Positions 32,650 through 42,099 of a stretch of DNA of 64,000 bases are shown here, one piece after another (the first letter of the stretch is position 1; every line of letters begins with the position of its first letter). Location: positions 11,477 to 75,476 of the forward strand of contig JAZNGG010000001.1 of assembly GCA_045576355.1 (NCBI GenBank), in the 5' to 3' direction. The translations under genes and the position numbers were made by a program. The stretch is from Liminaster sp045576355 (GTDB taxonomy: Bacteria; Bacteroidota; Bacteroidia; Bacteroidales; UBA3663). The notes below the pieces were generated by a model. That model made no database searches. It was given only the letters and a program-made list of their open reading frames with translations, and had not been told where the DNA came from.

Positions 32650-35058
32650 TTATAACGTTTGTGTTATAGTGATCCCTATTTCTCTGGGCTTGCCTTCTTG
32701 CAGGAAGTGCTTTTGCATAGAGACAAAATAGAAGGTTCTATACTCCTCATTGGTTAGATTTTTGCTCCATAGTTTTACACTTGTCTGTTTGTGTCTCCAT
32801 TCGAGAGAAACTGCCAGCAGACCATAGAAGTCTTGTTTTGCTGTATTTGCATCATCCCAATAGATGGGGCCACAAGCTCGATAGTCTGTGTGGAGGAAGA
32901 GTCGATGCTTGTAATCCCAATCTGTAGCGATGGCCAGTGTGTGCATAGGTGCGTAAGGGATATGTTTTCCTTTATAGTTAACTTCTCCGGAAATATAGTT
33001 TTTAAATGTCGCATGAGTGTATCCGTAGGATGCAGAGAAGTGCCCTTGCAGATTTTGAGCCGAGGGGGTTAACGCAAAGAATGTTGATGCTTCTGCTCCA
33101 TAGATCTGAATTTTACCGGCATTGGTCATCATTCGTCCGGTTTGCATCCCTGCCGGAAAAATAGTGAGTTGTTGATCTTGACAATCGGTGTAGAAGAATG
33201 TTGCTGATCCTTGAAAACGTGGCTGTACATATTTTATGCCGGTTTCATAGTTCCATGAATATTCAGGCTTATAGGTGATGACATCTGCTGTAGAGAGAGA
33301 ACCATCTTCTATAACAAGTCCCATCTCTTTCTGCAGACCTTTCATCATGCTCTGTTGAAGTAGGTCGCTGAAGAGTTGTGTATTAAACCCTCCGGATTTG
33401 TATCCGCGGCTCACCGAGGAATGCCATGAAAGACCTTGATTATTTTGCCATGTAATGGATAGAGTGGGGGATAATTCGGTGAAATCATTATGAGCTTTCC
33501 CTTTTAGCCTCGTTACGAAAGGTTTGGGTGTATTGATGTAGGGGGTAAGCCGGTAGTGAATAGTCGCATGACTATTATAGTTGAAATATTGTCGTTCGTG
33601 CTCGATGCGCAAGCCCGGAGCAATATGACATTGAGAAGAGAGTTTTATGGATGAGTGATGATATAGAGAAATGCCGAAACTGCGAGTCATAAACTCACTC
33701 TCTATCGGAAAACTGCTTTCAGAGAAAGAGAGTTCTGCTTTAGGAAAAGCTATTTGTAGTCCTTTGTTGGCATTGTCTAAAATCAGTTGCTTGATCCCCT
33801 CCTCCAGAAATCTTACCGGTGCACTCATGTCCAAATGTTTTCCCCATATATTGAAACCTGTGAGGGGAAGCCAACGGTCAGATTGTGAGACCCCTTCTTT
33901 TGCCGTAGGTCTTAAAGCTATGTCGATGTTGATCGTGTGTTCTCGCCCATCCTGTTGTAGCGTGAAAATCTTTTCCGGAGTGAAGTCATTGTCCATTTGC
34001 ATCCGGTCGTCTAAGTATTGATAGGCGAGTGTGGCAGACCATTGACGTTTCCCATCACGAGTTAAAACATCGTAACGGGTTCCGCTCATGATGGAAAGTC
34101 TTTGGTAGGTACAGGGATCGTTATATTTGATTGGATCTAAAATTCCATTTTCGGGATGTAATTGTCGATAAGGATACCCTTTTTGATCGGTGAAGTCGGC
34201 TGTCGTTGTATGTCTTAGGGTGTATCTTTTCTCTTGTCGTTCAAATTTGAAGGATAGAGTACCGGCGTCTTCTAAATCTGATTTTTTGTGAGTTGTCTCA
34301 TTGGTGTATGCCCCATCTCGATGTCTGTAAGCAGCCGAAATGGCATAGCCCATATTATGCGAGATGGTGTCGTAATGAGCCGCTTTCATGGCAATATGAT
34401 TATAACTCCCATATTCAGCCTGAATACGTGTGTAGTCTCCGGTAAAGAGGGGGGAGAGAGTTGTAATGTCTATAACACCGCCCATTGTGTTTCGTCCGTA
34501 AAGGGAGCCTTGTGGCCCACGCAATACATCGATGCTCCGTATATCTGTCGGTTCAAAATCAAATCCGTTTTTATTCAAAACAGGTATGCCGTCAATATAT
34601 AGTCCCATGGCAGGGTGATCAATGCGCGATCCTATTCCACGGATATAGATGGAGGAGGTCATGCGCGAGCCATAGTCTGGTATGTGTAGGCTGGGAACGA
34701 TGGCAGAGAGTCCGTGGATGTCTTCTATCTGAAGTTTTTCGATAGATTGTAAGTTTAGCGTTGTCCGGGCAATGATGTTTTGGGTCCCAATTTCTTTGCT
34801 ATCGTACCCTTTGTAGCGAGGTGTCTCGATGGAGACTTCCGGTATCTCTTTCGTGAGACTGATGGCAGAAGTGTCAGATGAAGGAGCAATGATATTTTTG
34901 GTTATAGAGTGTGCCCGCATCGTTGAGGTGTATATCCATGGAAATAAGAGAATGAGAAACAACAACTTCCATCGTTGAGTGGAAAATATTGCCACCTCTA
35001 TGACCGTGACTTTTATTATGAAGAATGATCTATTACACCAATGAAGACTCATAACCAT
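32650..35058 (-). CDS. TonB-dependent outer membrane receptor
   Basis: This protein of about 802 residues has a plug domain with SSIYIRGIGSRIDHPAMGLY, YIDGIPVLNK and RSIDVLRGPQGSLYGRNTMG, and a beta-barrel ending in an aromatic-rich FREIGITITQTL-like strand. It would import a bound substrate using TonB energy. The N-terminus lacks the SusC-type carboxypeptidase-like extension and no SusD follows, so a siderophore, haem or cofactor-type ligand is more likely than a glycan. The start is uncertain: GTG at 34995 would place RWKLLFLILLFPWIYTS as a clean signal peptide, while ATG at 35058 leaves a long N-terminal extension. Confidence 0.88.
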   Translation of the reverse strand: MVMSLHWCNRSFFIIKVTVIEVAIFSTQRWKLLFLILLFPWIYTSTMRAHSITKNIIAPSSDTSAISLTKEIPEVSIETPRYKGYDSKEIGTQNIIARTTLNLQSIEKLQIEDIHGLSAIVPSLHIPDYGSRMTSSIYIRGIGSRIDHPAMGLYIDGIPVLNKNGFDFEPTDIRSIDVLRGPQGSLYGRNTMGGVIDITTLSPLFTGDYTRIQAEYGSYNHIAMKAAHYDTISHNMGYAISAAYRHRDGAYTNETTHKKSDLEDAGTLSFKFERQEKRYTLRHTTTADFTDQKGYPYRQLHPENGILDPIKYNDPCTYQRLSIMSGTRYDVLTRDGKRQWSATLAYQYLDDRMQMDNDFTPEKIFTLQQDGREHTINIDIALRPTAKEGVSQSDRWLPLTGFNIWGKHLDMSAPVRFLEEGIKQLILDNANKGLQIAFPKAELSFSESSFPIESEFMTRSFGISLYHHSSIKLSSQCHIAPGLRIEHERQYFNYNSHATIHYRLTPYINTPKPFVTRLKGKAHNDFTELSPTLSITWQNNQGLSWHSSVSRGYKSGGFNTQLFSDLLQQSMMKGLQKEMGLVIEDGSLSTADVITYKPEYSWNYETGIKYVQPRFQGSATFFYTDCQDQQLTIFPAGMQTGRMMTNAGKIQIYGAEASTFFALTPSAQNLQGHFSASYGYTHATFKNYISGEVNYKGKHIPYAPMHTLAIATDWDYKHRLFLHTDYRACGPIYWDDANTAKQDFYGLLAVSLEWRHKQTSVKLWSKNLTNEEYRTFYFVSMQKHFLQEGKPREIGITITQTL

Positions 35059-35124
35059 TATTAAAACACCTATTTGAGCTACACTCTCTAAAGGACCCTT
35101 AAATACGTTGTTTTATTTTCTGTT

Positions 35125-35157
35125 GCAAAGGTATATTTTTTTTGCGGCATAAACAAA
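35125..35157 (-). promoter_or_regulatory. Bacteroidota-type promoter for TonB receptor
   Basis: On the minus strand TTTG (35157-35154), 21 bases, TACCTTTG (35132-35125). No inverted repeat resembling a Fur site is clear. Confidence 0.7.
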
Positions 35158-35225
35158 TACTTCTTATTATAATTGTTTCTTTTCTAATAGTTTCTTCTAT
35201 TTTGTCTGATAATATGTCTTGAATA

Positions 35226-35257
35226 TTTGCTCGTTGTGGTGATAATGATTATATTTG
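35226..35257 (+). promoter_or_regulatory. Bacteroidota-type promoter for ndk
   Basis: TTTG at 35226-35229, 20 bases, TATATTTG at 35250-35257. It predicts a leader of about 35 bases before the ATG at 35298. Confidence 0.8.
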
Positions 35258-35297
35258 CGCAAAATTGGGATATATAACAATTGAAAATAAATCTATT

Positions 35298-35762
35298 ATG
35301 ATAGAAAAGACACTCGTTATTTTAAAACCTTCTGCACTCTGTCGAGGACTGGTGGGAGAGGTAACAGCTCGATTTGAGCGAAAAGGGTTGAAATTGTGCG
35401 CTATGAAAATGTGTCGTCTCACAGACGAACAACTTTCCGAGCACTATCGACATTTGAAAGATCGTCCGTTTTTCCCCTTGTTGAAAGCTGCTATGATGGC
35501 ATCGCCTGTTATCGTTTGCTGTTTTGAGGGATTGGATGCCATCGAAGTTGTGCGCATGATGGCAGGAAGCACCAATGGTAGAAAGGCTCAGCCTGGCACG
35601 ATTCGTGGCGATTATTCGATGTCTGGTCAAGAGAATATTGTGCATGCCTCAGATAGTCCTGAAAGTGCGCGAGAGGAATTGGCCCGTTTCTTCTCCGATG
35701 GCGAAATTTTCGAATATGACCGTCCCGGAAGAGAATATTTCTATGCTTCTGATGAAATATAA
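35298..35762 (+). CDS. ndk: nucleoside diphosphate kinase
   Basis: This 154-residue enzyme equilibrates nucleoside di- and triphosphates through a phosphohistidine. The start MIEKTLVILKPSAL is typical; the active-site histidine is in RGDYSMSGQENIVHASDSPE. Length is slightly above the E. coli enzyme, with a C-terminal extension ending EYDRPGREYFYASDEI as in other Bacteroidota. The open frame extends upstream, but the promoter position and conservation favour 35298. Confidence 0.96.
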   Translation: MIEKTLVILKPSALCRGLVGEVTARFERKGLKLCAMKMCRLTDEQLSEHYRHLKDRPFFPLLKAAMMASPVIVCCFEGLDAIEVVRMMAGSTNGRKAQPGTIRGDYSMSGQENIVHASDSPESAREELARFFSDGEIFEYDRPGREYFYASDEI

Positions 35763-35790
35763 GCAGAGATAATATTATCTCCATTGTAAA

Positions 35791-35844
35791 AATTGGATTA
35801 TCCCCTGTTACGGAAATTTGTAGCTGAGGATAATCCAATTTTTT
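35791..35844 (+). terminator. terminator of ndk
   Basis: A perfect 13-bp inverted repeat (AATTGGATTATCC / GGATAATCCAATT) is followed by TTTT and ends about 80 bases after the ndk stop codon. Confidence 0.85.
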
Positions 35845-36217
35845 GTTTAACCTAAACAGAATTTAGGGTTTCAATTTTTCTTTTATCAAAGATCTGTTAT
35901 AGTTATTGCAAAGGTCGGACAGCTCTTTGACATTTGCAATAGTTTCGTGAGTTAATAAATCTTAACTTGTTTTTTCTCTTGTGTATTATTTTTCTTTGTT
36001 TTTTGCACGAATGTTATCTGACATCTGCGAGAAGACATTCTGACAAGTTGCGGAAGGGAAACTTGAAAAAATGTGTTTTTTTAGATGTAAACTTTAATAC
36101 TAGAATCTAATGACTGTTTTTAATTAAAGGAGCTCTGTCTTAATATCCCAATTGACAGAGCCCCTTTTTTATATATTCGGATTATTGCGGCCCTTATTAA
36201 GCCACAAATAAAGAGTG
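35845..36217. other. intergenic region with an orphan plus-strand terminator
   Basis: Between ndk (already terminated) and the minus-strand GH3 gene there are about 370 bases without an open frame. A second plus-strand terminator at 36132-36170 has no gene before it, so a non-coding transcript could end there. No complete plus-strand promoter was found. Confidence 0.45.
36132..36170 (+). terminator. orphan terminator
   Basis: GCTCTGTC at 36132-36139 pairs with GACAGAGC at 36154-36161, followed by CCC and TTTTTT. On the opposite strand there is no T run after the stem, so plus orientation is favoured. Confidence 0.65.
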
Positions 36218-38890
36218 TTACTTAACTTTTAAGTTCAATTTCTTTAATGAGTTTAGATCTGAAGATGCTCCGTAATACAGAATGTATTTGCCGGGAGTTG
36301 TCTCTAATTTGCCTGTTTCCGGATTATAAGCACGCAAAGTCTTCTCTGTGATATCTATAGAAACATTTTCTGTAGCACCGGAGGCAATGGCAGTTCTTTG
36401 GAAGGCTCTAAGAGAGTGTGTCGGTCCCTCCTTATCATCTACACGACGGACGTAAAGCTGAATGACCTCTTCGCCATCGCGTTTGCCAATGTTGCTGACG
36501 GGAATGGTTAGGGTGAGTGTGTCAGTGGGTGTCATACTCTTGACACTCTTTTGATTATTACCTTTACGTGAGAGTATCGCTTCCCCATATTTGAATTCGG
36601 TGTAGCTCAACCCATGTCCAAATGCAAAAAGAGATGCATCTTTAGAAGCCAGATAGCGGTAAGTGTGTCCGGGCATATTGTAATCTCCGAAATCTGGTAA
36701 TTGGTTTACGTTGCGATAGAATGTAATTGGAAGGCGTCCTGCCGGGTTGTAATCGCCGAAGAGAACATCGGCCACTGCACGTCCACCGGCTTGTCCTCCA
36801 TACCAGGCCTGGAGTATGGCATCACATGATTTGGTTTCAGGCTCTAAACCGATGGCAGAGCCGGAGAGATTGACAAAAATGACCGGTTTTCCGGTAGCGT
36901 GAAGTTGCTGAAGTGTTTCTCGCTGTACGAGAGGAAGTTCGATGTCTGTGCGATCTCCTCCTTTAAAACCTTCAAAATAGACTTTCATCTCTTCTCCTTC
37001 AAGTTGAGGAGAGATTCCACCTACATATATATAAACGTCGGCTTCCTCTGTATTTTGGATAATGTCCGCTATGTTTGTCTCTCTCTTCACCCCGAGATCG
37101 AAATTGAGTTGGGCGTCATTGATAAAGAATGCAAAACGAAGTTCAATGTCATATTGTTTCCCAGCCTCTACTTTAAATCCTTTTTGATATCGACGAGGAC
37201 CATGTCCTGTGCGGAAACCAATAATCTCTTTGCCATCTATTGTAAGACTTCCTATGCCACATACAAATAAGTCCAAAATAATTTCTTCATTCTGATCTGC
37301 ATGAAAATAAGTTTTATAAATGCCGGAAAAGTCTTCCAGAGCCACTCCCGGATGGAACACTGTAGCTCCGGCCGTACAGAAGTGGAATGGGGTAGAGAGG
37401 TGTGTTTTGGCAACCGGGGCTCCGGTTTGATCTACATTGTTCCAGTAGTTTACTTCGAAGCCTTGCTTGTTATCGGCTGTACGACAATTCCCAAATCTGC
37501 TTTCAAATTCACGTCGAGCCACCCATTCTGACCCTTGACGATAGATCAGTTTGTCATTAGGTGCGAGTTTTGCCCGGATGCCTTCAAGGATGGTTGTCGT
37601 TGCCGGAGGCATACCATTATAATTACCCCAAAGGGTTACGGAGTCGGCTGCATTGGGTCCAATAACGGCATAAACTTTTCCTTCTCCGCTACGAAGCGGG
37701 AGGGTATGATTACGATTTTGAAGGAGGGTCATGCTTTTTCTTGCTATTTGAAGTGCAATTTCGTCATGCGCTTTAGAAGCTAAATTGTCAGGATCAATGT
37801 GGTTCCAATGTACCAGACTGTCAGCATCCATTTCTCCCAATTCGAAACGAGCTCGGAGAATACGTCTGACAGAGCGGTCTATAGTTGCAATGTCAATAGC
37901 ACCTGTTTTTAGAGCTTCGGAGAGGTTCCGATAGTTGCTGCCACATTCGAGGTCTGTTCCGCCTATAACAGCATTGGCTGAGGCAATGGCTGGATTGGGG
38001 TCAGTCCCGTGTCCTTTGGGTTCGGGTGTGTATAAATCTCGTATGGCATTGCAATCAGAAACTACAAGACCGTCAAATCCCCACTCGTTACGCAGGATCT
38101 GTATAAGTAGGCGATCGCTACTGCAGCAAGGTTCCCCTTCGTAGCGATTGTATGCACACATAACCTCTTTGACATCAGTCGTTTTGACCAATTCCTCAAA
38201 TGCATAGAGATAGGTTTCTGCAAGATCTCTTAATGAAATATCTTTGGCATCAAATGTATGTCGTTCGTATTCCGGACCGCTGTGTACGGCATAGTGTTTC
38301 AGACATGCATGAAGTTTGTCATAAGGAGAACTACCATCGCCTTGCAGACCGAGTACTGCTGCACGACCTATCATGGTAGTGAGATATGGGTCTTCTCCAT
38401 AAGTCTCTTGTCCGCGTCCCCATCGAGGATCGCGAAAGATATTGATGTTAGGGGTCCAGACGGTCAGTCCATGGTAGCGGCTGACGCCTTCGCCTTTACG
38501 CCTGGCTTCAATATATTTGATGCGTTGTTCGGTAGATGCAACATCATAAACTTTTTGCACTAACTCGGGGTCAAATGAGGCTGCCATACCGATAGCTTGA
38601 GGGAAAACTGTTGCAAGACCGGCTCGTGCACATCCATGTAAGGCCTCGTTCCACCAGTTGTATGTCTGAATACCCCATCTTTTTATCGGTTTGCTATCAT
38701 TCATCATCAAGGTGATCTTCTCCTCTGTCGAAAGGCGGCTGAGGAGATCTTCGACGCGCTGTTCGATGGAAAGTTCCGGGTTTTGGTACGGAAAACTCTC
38801 TTGTGCGGTTGCAAAATTCCCGGTAAATGTTACTCCGATGACTCCTGAAAGAATCAGTTTGCGGAGTTTTTGATTAAATAGAAAATGCAT
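36218..38890 (-). CDS. GH3 beta-xylosidase/beta-glucosidase with PA14-like insert
   Basis: This 890-residue secreted protein has a signal peptide ending near NFATAQ. The GH3 N-terminal barrel includes NWWNEALHGCARAG, WTPNINIFRDPRWGRGQETY, KHYAVHSGPE and the nucleophile Asp279 in GLVVSDCNAI. A PA14-like module seems inserted at about 455-600, then the GH3 C-terminal and fibronectin-like domains follow (SGSAIGLEPE, AWYGGQAGGRAVADVLFG, FGHGLSYTEFKY). NWWNEALHG favours xylosidase, but specificity is not proved. It stands alone with its own promoter. Confidence 0.92.
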   Translation of the reverse strand: MHFLFNQKLRKLILSGVIGVTFTGNFATAQESFPYQNPELSIEQRVEDLLSRLSTEEKITLMMNDSKPIKRWGIQTYNWWNEALHGCARAGLATVFPQAIGMAASFDPELVQKVYDVASTEQRIKYIEARRKGEGVSRYHGLTVWTPNINIFRDPRWGRGQETYGEDPYLTTMIGRAAVLGLQGDGSSPYDKLHACLKHYAVHSGPEYERHTFDAKDISLRDLAETYLYAFEELVKTTDVKEVMCAYNRYEGEPCCSSDRLLIQILRNEWGFDGLVVSDCNAIRDLYTPEPKGHGTDPNPAIASANAVIGGTDLECGSNYRNLSEALKTGAIDIATIDRSVRRILRARFELGEMDADSLVHWNHIDPDNLASKAHDEIALQIARKSMTLLQNRNHTLPLRSGEGKVYAVIGPNAADSVTLWGNYNGMPPATTTILEGIRAKLAPNDKLIYRQGSEWVARREFESRFGNCRTADNKQGFEVNYWNNVDQTGAPVAKTHLSTPFHFCTAGATVFHPGVALEDFSGIYKTYFHADQNEEIILDLFVCGIGSLTIDGKEIIGFRTGHGPRRYQKGFKVEAGKQYDIELRFAFFINDAQLNFDLGVKRETNIADIIQNTEEADVYIYVGGISPQLEGEEMKVYFEGFKGGDRTDIELPLVQRETLQQLHATGKPVIFVNLSGSAIGLEPETKSCDAILQAWYGGQAGGRAVADVLFGDYNPAGRLPITFYRNVNQLPDFGDYNMPGHTYRYLASKDASLFAFGHGLSYTEFKYGEAILSRKGNNQKSVKSMTPTDTLTLTIPVSNIGKRDGEEVIQLYVRRVDDKEGPTHSLRAFQRTAIASGATENVSIDITEKTLRAYNPETGKLETTPGKYILYYGASSDLNSLKKLNLKVK

Positions 38891-39193
38891 AATGTTATGA
38901 TATAATTGAGATTGAAAAATATGCTGAAACTATTTTATCCCCCCAAAAAAAACGATCCTTAGACAGCCAAGTCACTTTTGACAAGCATGCTGAAGGCTGA
39001 TGCCCTATTGGGGTTAAATCTTTGCAAAGATAAGTTTTTTGTTGTTTTATTCAAGCATTTTAGGGGTTGTTAAAAAGATCTGGGATAAAAATCCTCCATT
39101 GTGGAATAATTTTCCCCCTCTTTCGTGTATCGTTTTGATTTTTTAATTACTTTTGCGCGTTACATATGTAAACGAGGAAATATAGAGATATTT
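38891..39193. other. divergent intergenic region GH3 / UPF0126
   Basis: It contains the GH3 promoter on the minus strand with a predicted leader of about 128 bases, and TACTTTTG at 39148-39155 as a plus-strand -7 element for the next gene. No gene is visible. Confidence 0.5.
39025..39055 (-). promoter_or_regulatory. Bacteroidota-type promoter for GH3 gene
   Basis: On the minus strand CTTG (39055-39052), 19 bases, TATCTTTG (39032-39025). Confidence 0.7.
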
Positions 39194-39814
39194 ATGCATA
39201 CATTGACATTTGTTGATTGCATTGACTATTTGGGGACTTTCGCCTTTGCTATAAGTGGCATACGTTTGGCATCAGCCAAGCAGTTTGATTGGTTTGGCGC
39301 GTTTATTGTCGGTATGGTTACGGCGGTAGGAGGTGGTACGATGCGAGACATGATGTTAGGTCTTAATCCATTTTGGATGACCGAATACATCTATTTCCTC
39401 ATTACCGGTTTAGCCTTGATCTTGGTGATATTTTTTCATCGATTTATCAATAAGATATCGAGCACAATTTTCCTATTTGATACCATTGGACTGGCTTTGT
39501 TTACTGTAGTCGGTTTCCAAAAAACTCTCGATGCCGGATTCTCTTTTTGGGTAGCCAACATTATGGGTATGTTTACCGGTGCTTTTGGAGGGGTAATTCG
39601 AGATATATTGATTAACGAAGTTCCGCTGATTTTCCGAAAAGATATATATGCTTTGGCTTGTTTTGTGGGAGGATTAGTTTATACCGCTTGCCTTCTCTTT
39701 TTAGATGTCCCTTTATGGATTACACAGATGGCATGCGCTCTTATGGTAATAGCAATTCGGTTACTCGCCACTCATTATCATTGGCAACTGCCAACTCTTA
39801 AAGAGGGAGTATGA
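39194..39814 (+). CDS. UPF0126/TRIC-type membrane channel protein
   Basis: This 206-residue integral membrane protein is built of two repeats of three hydrophobic segments. The hallmark glycine-rich motifs are VTAVGGGTMRDMMLG (about residues 43-57) and MFTGAFGGVIRDILIN in the second repeat. The family corresponds to prokaryotic trimeric intracellular cation channels, also annotated as a glycine transporter-like family. The start at 39194 gives MHTLTFVDCIDYLGTFAFA. Function in this organism is unknown. Confidence 0.88.
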   Translation: MHTLTFVDCIDYLGTFAFAISGIRLASAKQFDWFGAFIVGMVTAVGGGTMRDMMLGLNPFWMTEYIYFLITGLALILVIFFHRFINKISSTIFLFDTIGLALFTVVGFQKTLDAGFSFWVANIMGMFTGAFGGVIRDILINEVPLIFRKDIYALACFVGGLVYTACLLFLDVPLWITQMACALMVIAIRLLATHYHWQLPTLKEGV

Positions 39815-39860
39815 TTATTGGTAGAAACCGGTTTTCTGATAAAAGTGTAGTGATGAAATT

Positions 39861-40280
39861 TTAGTTTTTTGCTTTAAATGCTAATGCATAGACTTTCATC
39901 TGTTTGATCATGCTGACGAGCCCATTGCTTCGAGTGGGAGATAAGTGCTCTTTCAACCCGATGCGATCAATGAAGTAAAGATCAGCATTAAGAATTTCAT
40001 CGGGAGTATGGTCGGAAAGCACCTGAATGAGCAGAGAGACAATCCCTTTAACAATCACGGCATCGCTTTCACCCATAAAATGCAATATCCCATTCTGATA
40101 TTCTGCCTGTAGCCAAACGCGACTTTGGCATCCCTCTATCAGGTTTTGTGGAGTTTTGAATTTCTCATCAAGGGGAGGCAATGTGTTTCCTAATTCGATA
40201 AGCATTTGATACTTGTCCATCCAGTCATCGACGCTGTCAAATTCTTCGATAATCTGGTCTTGAATTTCATTGATTGTCAT
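39861..40280 (-). CDS. sufE: SufE-family sulfur acceptor
   Basis: This 139-residue protein accepts sulfur from SufS cysteine desulfurase during iron-sulfur cluster assembly. The acceptor cysteine is in NLIEGCQSRVWLQAE at about residue 52; the rest includes FMGESDAVIVKGIVSLL and LSPTRSNGLVSMIKQMK. Length is normal. Other suf genes are not in the window. It is 35 bases downstream of the M28 lipoprotein gene on the same strand. Confidence 0.93.
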   Translation of the reverse strand: MTINEIQDQIIEEFDSVDDWMDKYQMLIELGNTLPPLDEKFKTPQNLIEGCQSRVWLQAEYQNGILHFMGESDAVIVKGIVSLLIQVLSDHTPDEILNADLYFIDRIGLKEHLSPTRSNGLVSMIKQMKVYALAFKAKN

Positions 40281-40315
40281 ATTTCTTTATTGAATTGGGT
40301 TTATTATAATCCTTT

Positions 40316-41329
40316 TTATTCCCATAGGGTGTGCATCACAGTTTCTCCCACAGCTTGTAAAGTCTGTTTGGAGATTTTGTCAAGAGTGTCGTCTGTGGTG
40401 TGCCAGAAAGGGAAAAATGTTTGTTCTCCTTCGATTTCTGTGTGTATGATATCGAGAGTTGGGACTCCCATCATACGATTGATAAAATAGTGGTCATCGG
40501 TAATAGCCCCTCCCTCTGTTTCGATGAAATAGTTGCTGTATCCTAACTGTGCTGCGGTTTTCCAAATCTTATCTACATAATAGCCCGCATAACGCATGGA
40601 AAAGTATTCTTTATAGAATCGGGCATTGGCTGCCCCCACCATGTCGAGCAAAATGCCATAAGTGGCTCTATAACCGGGCTGATGTGGCCGTCTGCACCAA
40701 TATTGAGTCCCAAGAGCCCAATGATTTTCAGAGTGAGAACCGTTCCAGTCTTGAGGTGCACCATAGTCTTCGGCATCCGCTAAAAGGATGTCAATGCCTA
40801 TTGGGGGATTATGCTTACCGATTTGTCGTGCTATTTCTAAGAGTATTCCGACTCCGGATGCGCCGTCATTGGCCCCCGGCACCGGCTGATTCCTTTTTTT
40901 AGGATTGGGATCATGATCTGCTATATGGCGAGAATCCCAGTGAGCAACTAAAAGGACTCTGTTTTTCGCCGAAGGGTTGTAGCTACCTATTATATTAAAA
41001 ATAGGAAGACGTGTCCCATTATATGCTTTGACATTTCCTTTTTGCACAAAAACCTCCGCTCCATGTCTGCGTAATTCATCTGCCAACCATGTAGCGGCTT
41101 TTTCTTGTGCAGTGGAACCTGGGACACGGGGGCCGAATGCCATCTGTTGAGCGATATAGTGATAAGCAGAGTCTGTATCAAATGCCGGTACAACTATGGG
41201 GGAGGATTTGGGGTCCGATTTTGTGAGGATCGGGTTGGATGATCTTTGGTGAGAGGTATTCTCTGCTGTACATGCAGTGGTGACAATCAGCAAAAGGATT
41301 GCGAGTGCTTGTGATAGGATATGTTTCAT
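40316..41329 (-). CDS. M28-family lipoprotein, glutaminyl cyclase-like
   Basis: This 337-residue protein has a lipoprotein signal with Cys20 in IVTTACTAEN. The M28 zinc-peptidase fold is shown by VLLVAHWDSRH, PVPGANDGASGVGILLEIA, DILLADAEDYGAP and a late HTTDDTLDKIS. The pattern WDSRH / GANDGASG / FWHTTDD is that of glutaminyl-peptide cyclotransferase-like members, which form N-terminal pyroglutamate. It is expected on the periplasmic face or outer membrane. Aminopeptidase activity is the alternative. Confidence 0.85.
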   Translation of the reverse strand: MKHILSQALAILLLIVTTACTAENTSHQRSSNPILTKSDPKSSPIVVPAFDTDSAYHYIAQQMAFGPRVPGSTAQEKAATWLADELRRHGAEVFVQKGNVKAYNGTRLPIFNIIGSYNPSAKNRVLLVAHWDSRHIADHDPNPKKRNQPVPGANDGASGVGILLEIARQIGKHNPPIGIDILLADAEDYGAPQDWNGSHSENHWALGTQYWCRRPHQPGYRATYGILLDMVGAANARFYKEYFSMRYAGYYVDKIWKTAAQLGYSNYFIETEGGAITDDHYFINRMMGVPTLDIIHTEIEGEQTFFPFWHTTDDTLDKISKQTLQAVGETVMHTLWE

Positions 41330-41498
41330 CTTGTAATAGCTGGATGCGGGCTCCTTTCCCGCAATAATCGCTGTTAAGTTGAGCGCAAAGGTAGCAAAAT
41401 ATGGCTAAATATCTTACAAAAGCCATCTTTTTTAAGGAATGGCAACATAAAAAATCATTTTTTTAGTCACTTATATGGTGCGTCCAAGAAAAAAATGT

Positions 41499-41506
41499 TA
41501 CTTTTG
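41499..41506 (+). promoter_or_regulatory. -7 element for the rseC-rnf operon
   Basis: TACTTTTG followed by CAC, with only a poor -33 partner (ATGG about 20 bases upstream). It gives a leader of about 90 bases. Confidence 0.5.
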
Positions 41507-41598
41507 CACTATAATATTTATCAATCCGGCTGCTTCTGTTTCTTTTGAAAGTAAAGCCTGCGAGTCGGTTTGTGGTATTAATCTGATTAAGAATAGCG

Positions 41599-42015
41599 AT
41601 GGAAAAAACAATCACCCACGATGGGGTTGTCATAAAAACAGAAGGGTCAGAAGTACATGTGATGATTATCCAGCAGTCAGCTTGTAGTGGGTGTCATGCA
41701 CGTGGTGCTTGTATAGCTTCTGATAAAAAAGAAAAAATAATTATTGCAGAGAGTCAAGGAGAGACTTATAGTCCGGGAGAACAGGTCGTTTTGGTTGGTG
41801 CCAATAGTATGGCTTGGTCTGCTTTGGCCTATGCTTTTTTACTTCCCCTCGTTTTGGGTTTGACTATTCTTTTTGTTGTAGGTTTGACGTACGGAGAGGG
41901 TGTCGGTGCGCTTTCTGTTGGGATCGTTCTGACCCTTTATTATGTTGTCCTTTCTTTGTTTAGAAACAAATTGAAGACCCGTTTTACCTTTACTCTTCGT
42001 CGTAAGTCTTTATAA
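41599..42015 (+). CDS. rseC: RseC/MucC-family membrane protein
   Basis: This 138-residue protein has an N-terminal cytoplasmic part with a four-cysteine-type cluster (QSACSGCHARGAC) and two membrane helices at about 70-90 and 97-115. This is the RseC/MucC family; members accompany rnf genes and are part of the SoxR-reducing system in enterobacteria. Here it heads the rnf cluster, 84 bases before rnfB, and may help assemble or tune the complex. Confidence 0.88.
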   Translation: MEKTITHDGVVIKTEGSEVHVMIIQQSACSGCHARGACIASDKKEKIIIAESQGETYSPGEQVVLVGANSMAWSALAYAFLLPLVLGLTILFVVGLTYGEGVGALSVGIVLTLYYVVLSLFRNKLKTRFTFTLRRKSL

Positions 42016-42099
42016 TAGACTAGAGGGGGAGGGTTTAAGAAACAGCGAGAGTGTATTTAAATCTTTAATCTATAATATCTTAATAACATTAGTATCACT

